64,000 nt of DNA from Rhizobium etli_C (GCF_014198605.1 NZ_JACIHU010000010.1); one strand, 5' to 3'; positions 52,321 through 60,326 are shown, counted from the stretch's first letter. Program-made: numbers and translations. The notes: generated from the sequence alone by a model not told the origin.

Positions 52321-54174
52321 ATGATCTACGATCCCACCAAGGCCAACCCGCTTTCCGGCAATCCGCTGACGACACGCGACGATCTGGCCAAGGCCGTCAT
52401 CGACCTCTTCAAACCGCTTCTGCCCTATTTCTCCGAAGGCGGCGCACGTGTGCGCCTGGGCGCTGCCGGCGCGATCTTCGACCGGGCGGCGGCGGATCTG
52501 GAAGGATTTGCGCGCCCGCTCTGGGGCATCGTTCCGCTCGCCGCCGGCGGCGGCCATTTCCCGCATTGGGATCTCTATCGGCGCGGGCTGGCAAACGGCA
52601 CCAATCCCGCCCATCCCGAATATTGGGGTGATCTGGCCGATCGCAACCAGCGGCTGGTCGAGCTTGCCGCCGTCGGCTTTGCGCTGTCGCTGGTGCCCGA
52701 ACATATCTGGGAGCCGCTAGCTGACAACGAGAAGAAGACGGTCTCTGCCTATCTTGTCGCCGCGCGGAACCTGGAATTTATCGACAACAACTGGAAATTC
52801 TTCCGCGTCCTTATCGATCTCGGGCTGGAGCGTGTCGGGATGGCGTTCGACCACGGTAAAACCGTCGCGTATCTCGACGAACTGGAAGCCTTCGATCTCG
52901 GCGAAGGCTGGTATCGCGACGGGCCGGTCAGGCGGGTCGATCATTACATCCCCTTCGCCATGCATTTCTACGGCCTGATCCACAGCGTGCTTGCGCGCGG
53001 CGACGAGGCGCGCAAGGACCGCTTCCGCGATCGCGCAAGGACCTTCGCCGCGGATATCCGCCACTGGTTCGGCCCGGATGGCGCAGCCCTTGCTTTCGGC
53101 CGCAGTCAGACCTACCGCTTCGCCGCCGGCGGCTTTTGGGGTGCGCTGGCCTTTGCCGGCGTGGAGGCGCTGCCGTGGGCTGAGATCAAGGGCTACTACA
53201 TGCGCCATATCCGCTGGTGGTCGGCGCTGCCGATCGCCGATCGCGATGGCATTCTCTCCATCGGCTACGGCTACCCGAACCTTCTGATGAGCGAGAGCTA
53301 TAACTCTCCCGGCTCGCCCTATTGGGCGCTGAAATTCTTCCTGCCGCTCGCCCTTCCTCACGATCACCCCTTCTGGGCCGCCGAAGAAGCGCCGCAGCCG
53401 GAATTCTCAGAGCCGGTGGCTTTGAAGCCGGCCGGCATGGTCGCCATGCATACGCCGGGAAATGTCGTCGTGCTCTCCTCCGGCCAGCAGCACGACAAGA
53501 TGCGCGGCGCAAACGAGAAATATTCGAAATTCGCCTACTCCACCCGCTATGCCTTCAACATCGAGGCCGACGACCGGAACTTTGCCGCCGCCAGCTTCGA
53601 CGGCATGCTCGGCCTTTCCGACGACGGCGTTCATTTCCGCATGCGGGAAACTCTTGAAGAAGCGCTGATAGCGGGCGACCGGCTCTTTTCGCGCTGGCGC
53701 CCCTGGCAGGACGTCAGCATCGAGACTTGGCTCATCCCCGCAAACCCCTGGCACATCCGCATTCACCGCATAACCACACGGCGGACGCTGAGCACCATCG
53801 AAGGCGGCTTTGCGATCGAGCGCGCCGATTTCAATGTCGACCGATCCGATGCAAGGGAAGGCCGGGCCGTCTGGTACGGCCAGGCCGACGTCAGCGCCAT
53901 TGTCGATCTGTCATCCCGTCCGAGGGCCGGTCACACGATGAGCCCGATCCCAAACACCAACCTCATTTATGCTAAGACAGTGCTGCCGCAGCTGCGCGGC
54001 GAAATCGCCCCGGGGACCACACTACTCGCGACCACAGCGATGGCCTTGCCAATCAGCGAGAATTGGGCGATGGCGCTGAGCAATCCGCCGGTTCAACCGG
54101 CGTTAGACGAGCTGGAGCGGCTGTTCCGCGAGAACGGCGAACGGGTACCGGCCTTTGCCCTCCCCGCGGCGTGA
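52321..54174 (+). CDS. DUF2264 family protein, last gene of locus C
   Basis: 617 residues from ATG 52321 (MIYDPTKANPLSGNPL). The N-terminal LTTRDDLAKAVIDLFKPLLP, FARPLWGIVPLAAGGG and NNWKFFRVLIDLGLERVG are typical of DUF2264, as are EGWYRDGPVRRVDHYIPFAM and FGRSQTYRFAAGGFWGALA. The first 350 residues are an alpha-toroid and the rest is beta-rich, again the lyase/hydrolase layout. No signal peptide. No activity is assigned to the family by me; context suggests an enzyme acting on imported uronate-containing oligosaccharide. Confidence 0.82.
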   Translation: MIYDPTKANPLSGNPLTTRDDLAKAVIDLFKPLLPYFSEGGARVRLGAAGAIFDRAAADLEGFARPLWGIVPLAAGGGHFPHWDLYRRGLANGTNPAHPEYWGDLADRNQRLVELAAVGFALSLVPEHIWEPLADNEKKTVSAYLVAARNLEFIDNNWKFFRVLIDLGLERVGMAFDHGKTVAYLDELEAFDLGEGWYRDGPVRRVDHYIPFAMHFYGLIHSVLARGDEARKDRFRDRARTFAADIRHWFGPDGAALAFGRSQTYRFAAGGFWGALAFAGVEALPWAEIKGYYMRHIRWWSALPIADRDGILSIGYGYPNLLMSESYNSPGSPYWALKFFLPLALPHDHPFWAAEEAPQPEFSEPVALKPAGMVAMHTPGNVVVLSSGQQHDKMRGANEKYSKFAYSTRYAFNIEADDRNFAAASFDGMLGLSDDGVHFRMRETLEEALIAGDRLFSRWRPWQDVSIETWLIPANPWHIRIHRITTRRTLSTIEGGFAIERADFNVDRSDAREGRAVWYGQADVSAIVDLSSRPRAGHTMSPIPNTNLIYAKTVLPQLRGEIAPGTTLLATTAMALPISENWAMALSNPPVQPALDELERLFRENGERVPAFALPAA

Positions 54175-54177
54175 GGA

Positions 54178-54686
54178 CTAACGGCGATCAGGCAGCTCCA
54201 AACGATACGCAGCAACGATCCGCTGAGCTAACTCCGCCATTTGATCGTCCGGCATCTGCAAAACGCCGTGTTCTGCCATCAGCGCGTGGTATTGCTGCTT
54301 CTCAAGAGGCACGCCCGGCGGCAGGGGAACGACGTGAAAATGCAAATGGCTGTTAGCCTGCTGGCTGCCGAGTGAAAGAACGTAATTCGCTCGGCGTTGA
54401 ACACGCTTTTAAGGGCGCGAGACAGAACGTGCACCTTCTCCTGCAGCCGAAGATATTCATCTGTCGACATATCCCGCGCCAGATCCTCGCGATGCTCCCT
54501 CGGACAGACAAGGCAGTAACCGGGCAGGGTCGGATATTTGCTCAGGAAGATAATCGTCTCTTCGTCTTCGAAAATGCGATGATGAAAGAAAGCGGGATCA
54601 CCCTTGACCAGGCCGCAGATAAAGCACGGCCCGATTGCAATGTCCCGCAGATAGGTCTCCAGATCAAATGGGTGCCGGTCGTTCAT
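54178..54686 (-). pseudogene. HIT family protein interrupted by a frameshift
   Basis: From ATG 54686 (MNDRHPFDLE) the frame encodes IGPCFICGLVKGDP, HHRIFEDEETIIFLSKYPTL and CPREHREDL, all HIT-like. After NAER near 54387 it shifts. In the next frame the sequence continues YVLSLGSQQANSHLHFHVVP, with the catalytic HXHXH, and ends LELPDRR with TAG at 54180-54178. One missing base in CGAATTACG (54381-54389) explains the break. Intact, it would be a nucleotide-hydrolase-type HIT protein of about 170 residues. As given, translation of the first frame runs to about 54279 and lacks the active site. Confidence 0.75.
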
Positions 54687-54767
54687 CTTGGACCCCTCTC
54701 CCGCACGGCAAGCGATAGGCAATGCAGTCGACCGCCTGACGTTTTTTATGACGGGCCGCCCGGTTTG

Positions 54768-57140
54768 CTATCGCGTGGCGACGCGCAATTCATCCGATAT
54801 CTCGGCACCGATCGGTATCCTGAGGGTAAACATCGTGCCGCTTCCGCGGCTGCTCGTCACCTCGATCGTTCCGCCATGAAGCTCGATGATCTGTTTGACG
54901 AGATTGAGGCCGATGCCGGTGCCGGCAATGCCTGTGGAGCTTCTGGCGCGGAAGTAACGCTGGAACATCTTCGGGAGGTCGTCGGCGTCGATGCCGATGC
55001 CTTCGTCGCGCACGGTGATGCAGACGCTTTCTCCGTCCTGCCACCCTGTGACGTGAACATTAGGAGATTCCGGCGCGTATTTGACGGCATTTGAGAAGAG
55101 GTTGCTGAAGACCTGATCGAGCGCAGGGCGATCGCCATAAATAGTCTGAGGAATCCGGTCGAGTTCGAGCAGAAAGCGATGGGACCGCCGAATGCTTTCC
55201 TGACGCGCGCTGCAGGTTTCGATGATTTCGGCAATTGAGCATGGCTTGGGCACGATGGTGATCCGGCCATGATCCAACCGCCCGGCGGCAAGAATACTTT
55301 CCATCAGTTCGAGCATACGGGACACCGAGCTGCGGATCTGGTCGGCCTTTTCGGCCAGGAATTCCGGCGTCGCCGCCTCCTTGCGGCGAATAAGCCGCTG
55401 CGCCGCGCCGTCGATCACCGCCAGCGGCGTGCGGAACTCATGCGACGCCATCGAGACGAACTGGCGCTGCAACTCGTTGATCTGCTTTTCCTGTTCGAGC
55501 ATGCGTTCGAGTTCTTCCGTCTGCCGCGCCAATTCGACAGTGCGGGAGCGCACCATCTCCTCAAGCGTATCGCGGTGCTGCCGCAATGCCTTTTCGGCAC
55601 GCTTGGCCTCGGTGACGTCGACGACGGCCATCAGCGATGCCGCCTTGCCCTTGTAGTTCAAGCAGGTGGAATAGACGGTGACTTCAATGGCGCCTCCATC
55701 TCCCCTGAGGTGGCGGGAGGAGCAGGTCGTGGCGGCTGGATCCTCGGCGTCGAAGACGGCAGACGTTGCCCGTCCGGCGTCCTGCGGCGCCTGGATGTCA
55801 CGCAGCGTCATGGTCAGGAACTGCTCCAGACGATAGCCATAATGATCGATGGCGGCCTGGTTGACATGGAGGAACTTCAAGGTATCGCGGTCATACACCC
55901 ACATCGGCATCGGATTGCCTTCGAACAGCAGCCTGAACGACGCCTCCTGCATCTTGAGATCGGTGATGTCGACTCGGATGCCGACGCTGCCCCCTTCGGA
56001 AATCCGGCGTTCCTCGATCCGGATCCACCGGTTTCCGGGCAGACGCTGCTCGTGTTTGCTGGTGGGCTCGGCATGATGGGCCAGCCGCTCCTCAAGCCAT
56101 TCCTCTTCGCGCCCGACCGCCTCCGGATACTGGCCGCGTTCGATGCCTGCACGCAGGCGGTCTTTGAAGCGCATCCCCTTGACAAGCATGTCGCCGCTTT
56201 CGGCGTAAAGCTGTTCGTATCGTCGGTTCCACAGGACGAAGCGGTCTTCGGCGTCGAACAGGACGAGGCCTTCCGGGACGACTTCGAAGGCTGCCAGAAG
56301 CCGGGCATGCGCCGCCCGCGCCTCCTGCTCGGCGCGTTCTGCCTGGGAGTGCGCCTCTGCAAGGGCTTTTTCCGCCAACCAGGCCTGTGTTATATCCTCA
56401 TGGGTCGATACCCAGCCGCCCCCCGGCGTCCGCTGATGATAGCCGCGGATGATCCGGCCGGATTTGAGTTCCTTGATCCAATCCTGGGGCACGTCGCCCA
56501 TATTGGTCGCTTCGGCCCAGGCGAGATAGTCCGACGTCGAAGTGGCGGGAACGGCACCGACCTCATGTCTCAGATTGAGGATATCCTCCAGGGACTGCCC
56601 CGGATGGATGACGGCGGGATCGAGTCCGTAAACCTCAGCATAACGATTGTTCGAAAGAAGTAGCCGGCCGCCCTCGTCAAACAGGCAGACGCCCTGTCCC
56701 ATGCTGGCAAGCGCGGTGTCGAGTTGCTCGTTGCGCCGCTGCAGTCGCGCCTGCGCCGCACCGAGCTCGATATGTCGCTTGATGCGGGCGACGAGCTCGG
56801 CGGCGGACACGCGGTTGGAGACACAATCCACCGCACCGGCGGCAAAGCCCGCAATCTTGCTTTGCTCGTCCTGCGGCGAGACCAGGATAATCACCGGGAT
56901 ATCACGCGTTACGGCGCTTTCCTTGAGACGCCGGCAGTCTTCGAGACCACGTCCCTCCGACGACTGGGCGTCGAGCAGGATAAGGTTCGGTAACGGCCGC
57001 TTGGCGACGCATTCGTGAAACTCATCTCGATCGAGGTGAACGCTGAGCACGATATCGTGTTGATCAAGGCAATCGCCGAGTCCGGGCAGGCCCGTCAACG
57101 CACCACCCATTGCAGAGATCATGTGCAGCTCGTCGGACAA
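54768..57140 (-). CDS. Hybrid-like sensor histidine kinase with pseudo-receiver and three PAS domains
   Basis: 790 residues, no membrane segment, so cytoplasmic. Residues about 10-115 resemble a receiver (LILLDAQSS with a possible phospho-Asp), but the conserved Lys is lost: VDCVSNRVSAAEL replaces the usual T-K-P. PAS-type domains follow at about 140-255, 285-395 and 400-520 (LDTALASMGQGVCLFDEGGR; EVVPEGLVLFDAEDRFVLWN; FEGNPMPMWVYDRDTLKFLH). A coiled coil leads to HisKA with SMASHEFRTPLAVIDGAAQR and a HATPase with FSNLFSNAVKYAP, RDEGIGID and GTGIGLNLV. No response regulator gene is adjacent. Confidence 0.88.
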   Translation of the reverse strand: MSDELHMISAMGGALTGLPGLGDCLDQHDIVLSVHLDRDEFHECVAKRPLPNLILLDAQSSEGRGLEDCRRLKESAVTRDIPVIILVSPQDEQSKIAGFAAGAVDCVSNRVSAAELVARIKRHIELGAAQARLQRRNEQLDTALASMGQGVCLFDEGGRLLLSNNRYAEVYGLDPAVIHPGQSLEDILNLRHEVGAVPATSTSDYLAWAEATNMGDVPQDWIKELKSGRIIRGYHQRTPGGGWVSTHEDITQAWLAEKALAEAHSQAERAEQEARAAHARLLAAFEVVPEGLVLFDAEDRFVLWNRRYEQLYAESGDMLVKGMRFKDRLRAGIERGQYPEAVGREEEWLEERLAHHAEPTSKHEQRLPGNRWIRIEERRISEGGSVGIRVDITDLKMQEASFRLLFEGNPMPMWVYDRDTLKFLHVNQAAIDHYGYRLEQFLTMTLRDIQAPQDAGRATSAVFDAEDPAATTCSSRHLRGDGGAIEVTVYSTCLNYKGKAASLMAVVDVTEAKRAEKALRQHRDTLEEMVRSRTVELARQTEELERMLEQEKQINELQRQFVSMASHEFRTPLAVIDGAAQRLIRRKEAATPEFLAEKADQIRSSVSRMLELMESILAAGRLDHGRITIVPKPCSIAEIIETCSARQESIRRSHRFLLELDRIPQTIYGDRPALDQVFSNLFSNAVKYAPESPNVHVTGWQDGESVCITVRDEGIGIDADDLPKMFQRYFRARSSTGIAGTGIGLNLVKQIIELHGGTIEVTSSRGSGTMFTLRIPIGAEISDELRVATR

Positions 57141-57335
57141 GACTATTCCCCCGTTCGCCCAAGTGGCCGCGACTATAGGTCGTATGAGTTAATAAGCGGC
57201 TTACCGCTGGTCGGCATACCATCGTGGCCTGTTTCATGGTCAGGAAATGGTTAGCGGGTGGCGGCTACTTGTTGAAATTCCGGAAGAGTTTAGCGCTCGA
57301 CGCTCCGCTTGCATCGGCCCATCGATGGCATGCGG

Positions 57336-57360
57336 GGAACACAGTATCTGCCGGTGCGTT
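57336..57360 (+). promoter_or_regulatory. EcfG-type general stress promoter before the flavodoxin-like gene
   Basis: GGAAC (57336-57340), 16 bp, then CGTT (57357-57360) exactly matches the alphaproteobacterial EcfG consensus GGAAC-N16/17-CGTT. A start near 57367 would leave a short leader before ATG 57390. Confidence 0.7.
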
Positions 57361-57389
57361 CAGCAAAGCACCGGCTTCAGGAGGTCCCA

Positions 57390-58493
57390 ATGCCAGCCAA
57401 TGTTGCCACTTCAGCCTCCGATCTCGAACCGCGCGAGGGCAGTCCCAGCCCGCGGCTCGACGAGCATGAATTCAAGCGGCGCTTTCTCAATCAATTTCAG
57501 GATCCGGCCTACGGCAAATTGCAGGAAGAGCTTGCGCGACTCGCTTCGGCAGCCTGGGAAGCCTACGCAAATTCGCGAAAAAGCCCGAAGACCCGCAAGG
57601 CCGGCCCCGGCTTTGCCGATCCCGATTATGATCTGGCTGAAGACTGGGTGGCGGCCCGCGATGCCATCCGTGATGCGCAAAAGCGGCATGACGATCCGAA
57701 CGGGCCGACCCGTCTGCTTCTCGTCCACGGCTCGACGCGCAGCGAACACACCTGCCCGGGCGAGATTTCGAAGAGCTACCGCATGGTCGATATCGCCAGG
57801 GAGGTGCTGGAGCAGCAGCGCCATGTGAAGATCGAGATCCTCGACTTGAGCCGGCTCGCCTCGGAATACGGCAGGCAGATCCATCCGTGCAAAGCGTGCT
57901 TCTCCACTGCGGCGGCTCTCTGTCACTGGCCCTGTTCCTGTTATCCCAACTATTCGCTCGGACAGATCCATGACTGGATGAACGAGATCTATCCGATGTG
58001 GGTCGAGGCGCACGGCATCATGATCGTCACGCCGGTGCACTGGTATCAGGCGCCGTCATCGCTGAAGCTGATGATCGACCGGCTTGTCTGTGCCGACGGC
58101 GGCAACCCGGATCCGACAAGCACCCACGGAAAACATGCCGACCAGGCAAAACAGCTGGAGATGAACGGATGGCCCTATCCCCGACATCTGGAGGGCCGTC
58201 TGTTTTCCGTCGTCGTTCATGGTGATACGGAAGGTGCGGAGGGTGTCCGGAGGAACCTCTCGGACTGGCTGAGATCGATGGATCTTGTACCAGCCGGCCC
58301 GCTTGCGGAAATCGATCGCTACATTGGTTACTGGGAACCCTACGCGACAAGCCATGTGGCATACGAGAAAGACCAAGCGATGCAGGAGGAAATCCGCAAT
58401 GCGGCGCGAACGCTATACGAAGCCGCCGCCGCCAAGCGCCAAGGCCGCCAGATCGCTGCCGGCGCCGGCTTGCGGCAGCCGCGTCAGAAATAG
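57390..58493 (+). CDS. Flavodoxin/NADPH-dependent FMN reductase-fold protein with Cys cluster
   Basis: 367 residues from ATG 57390 (MPANVATSASD), with GGAGGT upstream. Residues 1-105 are a polar helical extension. The flavodoxin-like domain starts at RLLLVHGSTRSEH (108-120). A cysteine group at 167, 170, 178, 182 and 184 (HPCKACFSTAAALCHWPCSC) could hold a metal or Fe-S centre, as in iron-sulfur flavoproteins. VTPVHWYQAPSSLKLMIDRL is the FMN-binding loop of this family. An EcfG-type promoter stands just upstream, suggesting a stress-related quinone or metal reductase. The electron acceptor is unknown. Confidence 0.8.
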   Translation: MPANVATSASDLEPREGSPSPRLDEHEFKRRFLNQFQDPAYGKLQEELARLASAAWEAYANSRKSPKTRKAGPGFADPDYDLAEDWVAARDAIRDAQKRHDDPNGPTRLLLVHGSTRSEHTCPGEISKSYRMVDIAREVLEQQRHVKIEILDLSRLASEYGRQIHPCKACFSTAAALCHWPCSCYPNYSLGQIHDWMNEIYPMWVEAHGIMIVTPVHWYQAPSSLKLMIDRLVCADGGNPDPTSTHGKHADQAKQLEMNGWPYPRHLEGRLFSVVVHGDTEGAEGVRRNLSDWLRSMDLVPAGPLAEIDRYIGYWEPYATSHVAYEKDQAMQEEIRNAARTLYEAAAAKRQGRQIAAGAGLRQPRQK

Positions 58494-58541
58494 CGACACG
58501 AACGCCGGCCGGACCTTCGCGGCGGCCACCGGAAGGGAACA

Positions 58542-58961
58542 CTATTGTCCGTTCTCGATATCGCGTAGCAGATCCAGGCCGCTTTGATATTTTTGCTTGT
58601 CTTTGCCGGCCTGTTCGGCTTGGCGCAGATTGTCTTCGAGATCGGCCCGCTTGACAGGCAAAGCGAGCGGGTTTGCTGCCGCACGTCTGACGAATTCCTC
58701 GTCCGGCTCGTCGGGCCGCCGGGTCAGCGCATCCACCGCAGAGATGATCGCCGGCGGGAAGCCTTCCTCTTTCAACCTGTCGAGCGTCCAGCCATTGCCT
58801 TTTTCGGCGACGTCGTGAAGGTAGGCGACGGTTCGCGCCTCGTCGCCCGACACGAGAAGCGCGACCCGCTGACAGTGCTCGAAGAAGGGCCGGCCGGTTT
58901 TGTCCGTCTGGCCGTCATGTGCCTCCATAGCGATCTGCATGGCGTGGTCGAGATGCTGCAT
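58542..58961 (-). CDS. HD-domain protein (RelA/SpoT hydrolase-like)
   Basis: 139 residues. The order AHDGQTDKTGRPFFEHCQRV (residues 14-33) and YLHDVAEKG (47-55) matches the single-domain HD hydrolases related to the N-terminal half of SpoT (metal ligands His29, His49, Asp50). No synthetase or TGS domain is present, so it could be a small alarmone hydrolase or another phosphohydrolase. It lies 5 bp after the DUF2934 gene and is probably co-transcribed with it. Confidence 0.8.
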   Translation of the reverse strand: MQHLDHAMQIAMEAHDGQTDKTGRPFFEHCQRVALLVSGDEARTVAYLHDVAEKGNGWTLDRLKEEGFPPAIISAVDALTRRPDEPDEEFVRRAAANPLALPVKRADLEDNLRQAEQAGKDKQKYQSGLDLLRDIENGQ

Positions 58962-58966
58962 GACGA

Positions 58967-59293
58967 TTACGGTCCTTCGGTCTCTCTGATCTTCTGCCGG
59001 GAAGGCTTCTCCCCCGTGGTTATCTCGATATCGGGCGGCGTCGCCCCGGCACTTTGACCAAATCCGGGGCGTGGCCGATCGAGATCGCCGCTTTCCCCGG
59101 CGCCTTGAAGCAGCGCCGCGTCGTCCCTGTCGTCTTGATCGAGCAGGTCCTGCAGCGTCTCATCCTCGTCCTCTCCGGCCAGCTCGTCGCAGGCTTGCAT
59201 CCAATGACGCAGGTCCGCCCCCTCAGGGCGGCCTTCGGCCTCCCAGATTTCGTAGGCCCGCCGGCGTATCTGTTCGTGTTTGTCTGTGGCCAT
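58967..59293 (-). CDS. DUF2934 domain protein
   Basis: 108 residues. The N-terminal DUF2934 motif IRRRAYEIWEAEGRPEGADL is followed by HWMQACDELAG. The acidic middle (EDEDETLQDLLDQDDRDD) and a low-complexity tail have no further signature. DUF2934 proteins are common in rhizobia near stress genes and have no known function. It is followed after 5 bp by the HD-domain gene and preceded by the 118-aa gene 58 bp upstream. Confidence 0.8.
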   Translation of the reverse strand: MATDKHEQIRRRAYEIWEAEGRPEGADLRHWMQACDELAGEDEDETLQDLLDQDDRDDAALLQGAGESGDLDRPRPGFGQSAGATPPDIEITTGEKPSRQKIRETEGP

Positions 59294-59351
59294 GATCTTC
59301 TCCAGTTCCGACCAGACCTCGCAGTTTGGTTTCGCCTCGAGCGGCCGTGTT

Positions 59352-59708
59352 TCAAGGCGTGTTGATGGTGGGAAGAAAATCCTCCACCTGCTTGCGTTCA
59401 GCCTTTGAAAGCGTCTCCACCCGCTCCTGCCAGAAGCGTTCGGCCGCCGGCGGATCCTCCTCCCATTGGCGAACAGTGGTGATGTTGTCGTCGATCTTGG
59501 ACCGGCGGCGCCCGCCGAGGCTCAGATACTCTTTCGCGAGTTTCAGGCTTGGCGTTTCGGTGCCGCTGTCGCGATCCAATGTCGAGCTCGCATTGCGCCG
59601 GGCTGCGTCCGACGCATTCTGGCGATCGACCTCGGCCCGTTGCGTGTCGAAGGAGCGCGCGTCGTCGGTTCCGCTTTCGGGTGGTGTATTGGTTTTCGAA
59701 GTCGTCAT
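59352..59708 (-). CDS. Hypothetical 118-aa soluble protein, likely stress-induced
   Basis: The first 55 residues are polar and low in complexity (many Ser, Thr, Asp, Arg), probably disordered. The C-terminal half LKLAKEYLSLGGRRRSKIDD, TVRQWEEDPPAAERFWQERV and ETLSKAERKQVEDFLP looks helical. No family recognised. An EcfG-type promoter match lies about 30 bp upstream of the start, and two further genes follow on the same strand, so this is likely the head of a stress-inducible transcript. Confidence 0.7.
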   Translation of the reverse strand: MTTSKTNTPPESGTDDARSFDTQRAEVDRQNASDAARRNASSTLDRDSGTETPSLKLAKEYLSLGGRRRSKIDDNITTVRQWEEDPPAAERFWQERVETLSKAERKQVEDFLPTINTP

Positions 59709-59736
59709 GGATCACCTCTCGATGCTGTGATCCATT

Positions 59737-59761
59737 AACCTTCGCCAGCTGTGAGAGTTCC
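59737..59761 (-). promoter_or_regulatory. EcfG-type promoter before the 118-aa gene
   Basis: On the minus strand GGAAC (59761-59757), 16 bp, then GGTT (59740-59737). It differs from the EcfG -10 consensus CGTT in one base. Placement 29 bp upstream of the start codon is suitable. Confidence 0.55.
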
Positions 59762-59791
59762 GCACGCCGGCGATTGATTTGAGCGGGGCAA

Positions 59792-60082
59792 TCAGTGAAC
59801 GGCCATGCTTACCATGCGATAGGGGTGCACGGCCTCGAACTGCGAGATCATCGCCGTCGCCTGGAGCAATACGCGCTCGGCATTCTCGGGATCGTCCCTC
59901 GCGAGTTCGTCGGCGTTGACGCGGATCGCTTCGGCCATGTTGTTCGACAGTACAGCAAAGTGCATATTGCCCTCGACGAGGGCCTCGCGCGCCGTATCCT
60001 CCAGCGTACGAGCGATGGCGACGAAGATCTCCTCGCGTTCCTCGATAGTGAGGTCTTTGATTATATTGGTCTTCTCTTCCAT
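59792..60082 (-). CDS. Hypothetical 96-aa helical protein
   Basis: 96 residues from ATG 60082 (MEEKTNIIKDL), preceded by TAGGAG at 8 bp. A GTG at 60091 lies against the ribosome site and is rejected. The protein is nearly all amphipathic helix (LTIEEREEIFVAIARTLEDT, LVEGNMHFAVLSNNMAEAIR). No domain recognised. Its leader contains a threefold 16-bp tandem repeat and, 183 bp upstream, a perfect EcfG promoter match, suggesting stress control. Confidence 0.65.
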   Translation of the reverse strand: MEEKTNIIKDLTIEEREEIFVAIARTLEDTAREALVEGNMHFAVLSNNMAEAIRVNADELARDDPENAERVLLQATAMISQFEAVHPYRMVSMAVH

Positions 60083-60092
60083 GTCACTCACT

Positions 60093-60140
60093 CCTAAAAG
60101 AACGTGGGCCTAAAAGAACGTGGGCCTAAAAGAACGTGTG
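60093..60140. repeat. Three tandem copies of a 16-bp unit in the leader of the 96-aa gene
   Basis: CCTAAAAGAACGTGGG occurs at 60093-60108 and 60109-60124, with a third copy ending GTGTG at 60125-60140. Read on the minus strand each unit ends in CTTTTAGG, and the proximal one supplies the TAGGAG ribosome site of the 96-aa gene. Recent slippage duplication of a leader segment is the simplest reading. Confidence 0.85.
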
Positions 60141-60264
60141 ACGGTGATCGAGCTCATCGAGCCTCGATCGCCTGAAAGCTGGGAACGCCGAAATCCGGAT
60201 TCAAGCCGGAGCACAGTTTTGAACTCGTCTTCGAGACGAGGGGACGACCATCGTCATTAGTTCG

Positions 60265-60289
60265 AACGCAGGAGCCGGCCTTCTGTTCC
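60265..60289 (-). promoter_or_regulatory. EcfG-type promoter directing the 96-aa gene
   Basis: On the minus strand GGAAC (60289-60285), 16 bp, then CGTT (60268-60265), a perfect consensus match. It implies a leader of about 175 nt that includes the hairpin CTCGTCT/AGACGAG (60224-60240) and the tandem repeat. It lies back to back with the CIRCE element of groESL. Confidence 0.62.
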
Positions 60290-60299
60290 CCGCGGACCA

Positions 60300-60326
60300 T
60301 TAGCAGTCGCCGGCAGCGAGTGCTAA
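60300..60326. promoter_or_regulatory. CIRCE element (HrcA operator) upstream of groESL
   Basis: TTAGCAGTC-N9-GAGTGCTAA matches the CIRCE consensus TTAGCACTC-N9-GAGTGCTAA with one mismatch in the left arm. It marks this groESL copy as HrcA-repressed. Confidence 0.88.

Noticed and set aside
60093..60140. Possible CRISPR-like array
   Set aside because: The three repeats are 16 bp and directly adjacent with no spacers; no cas genes are present.
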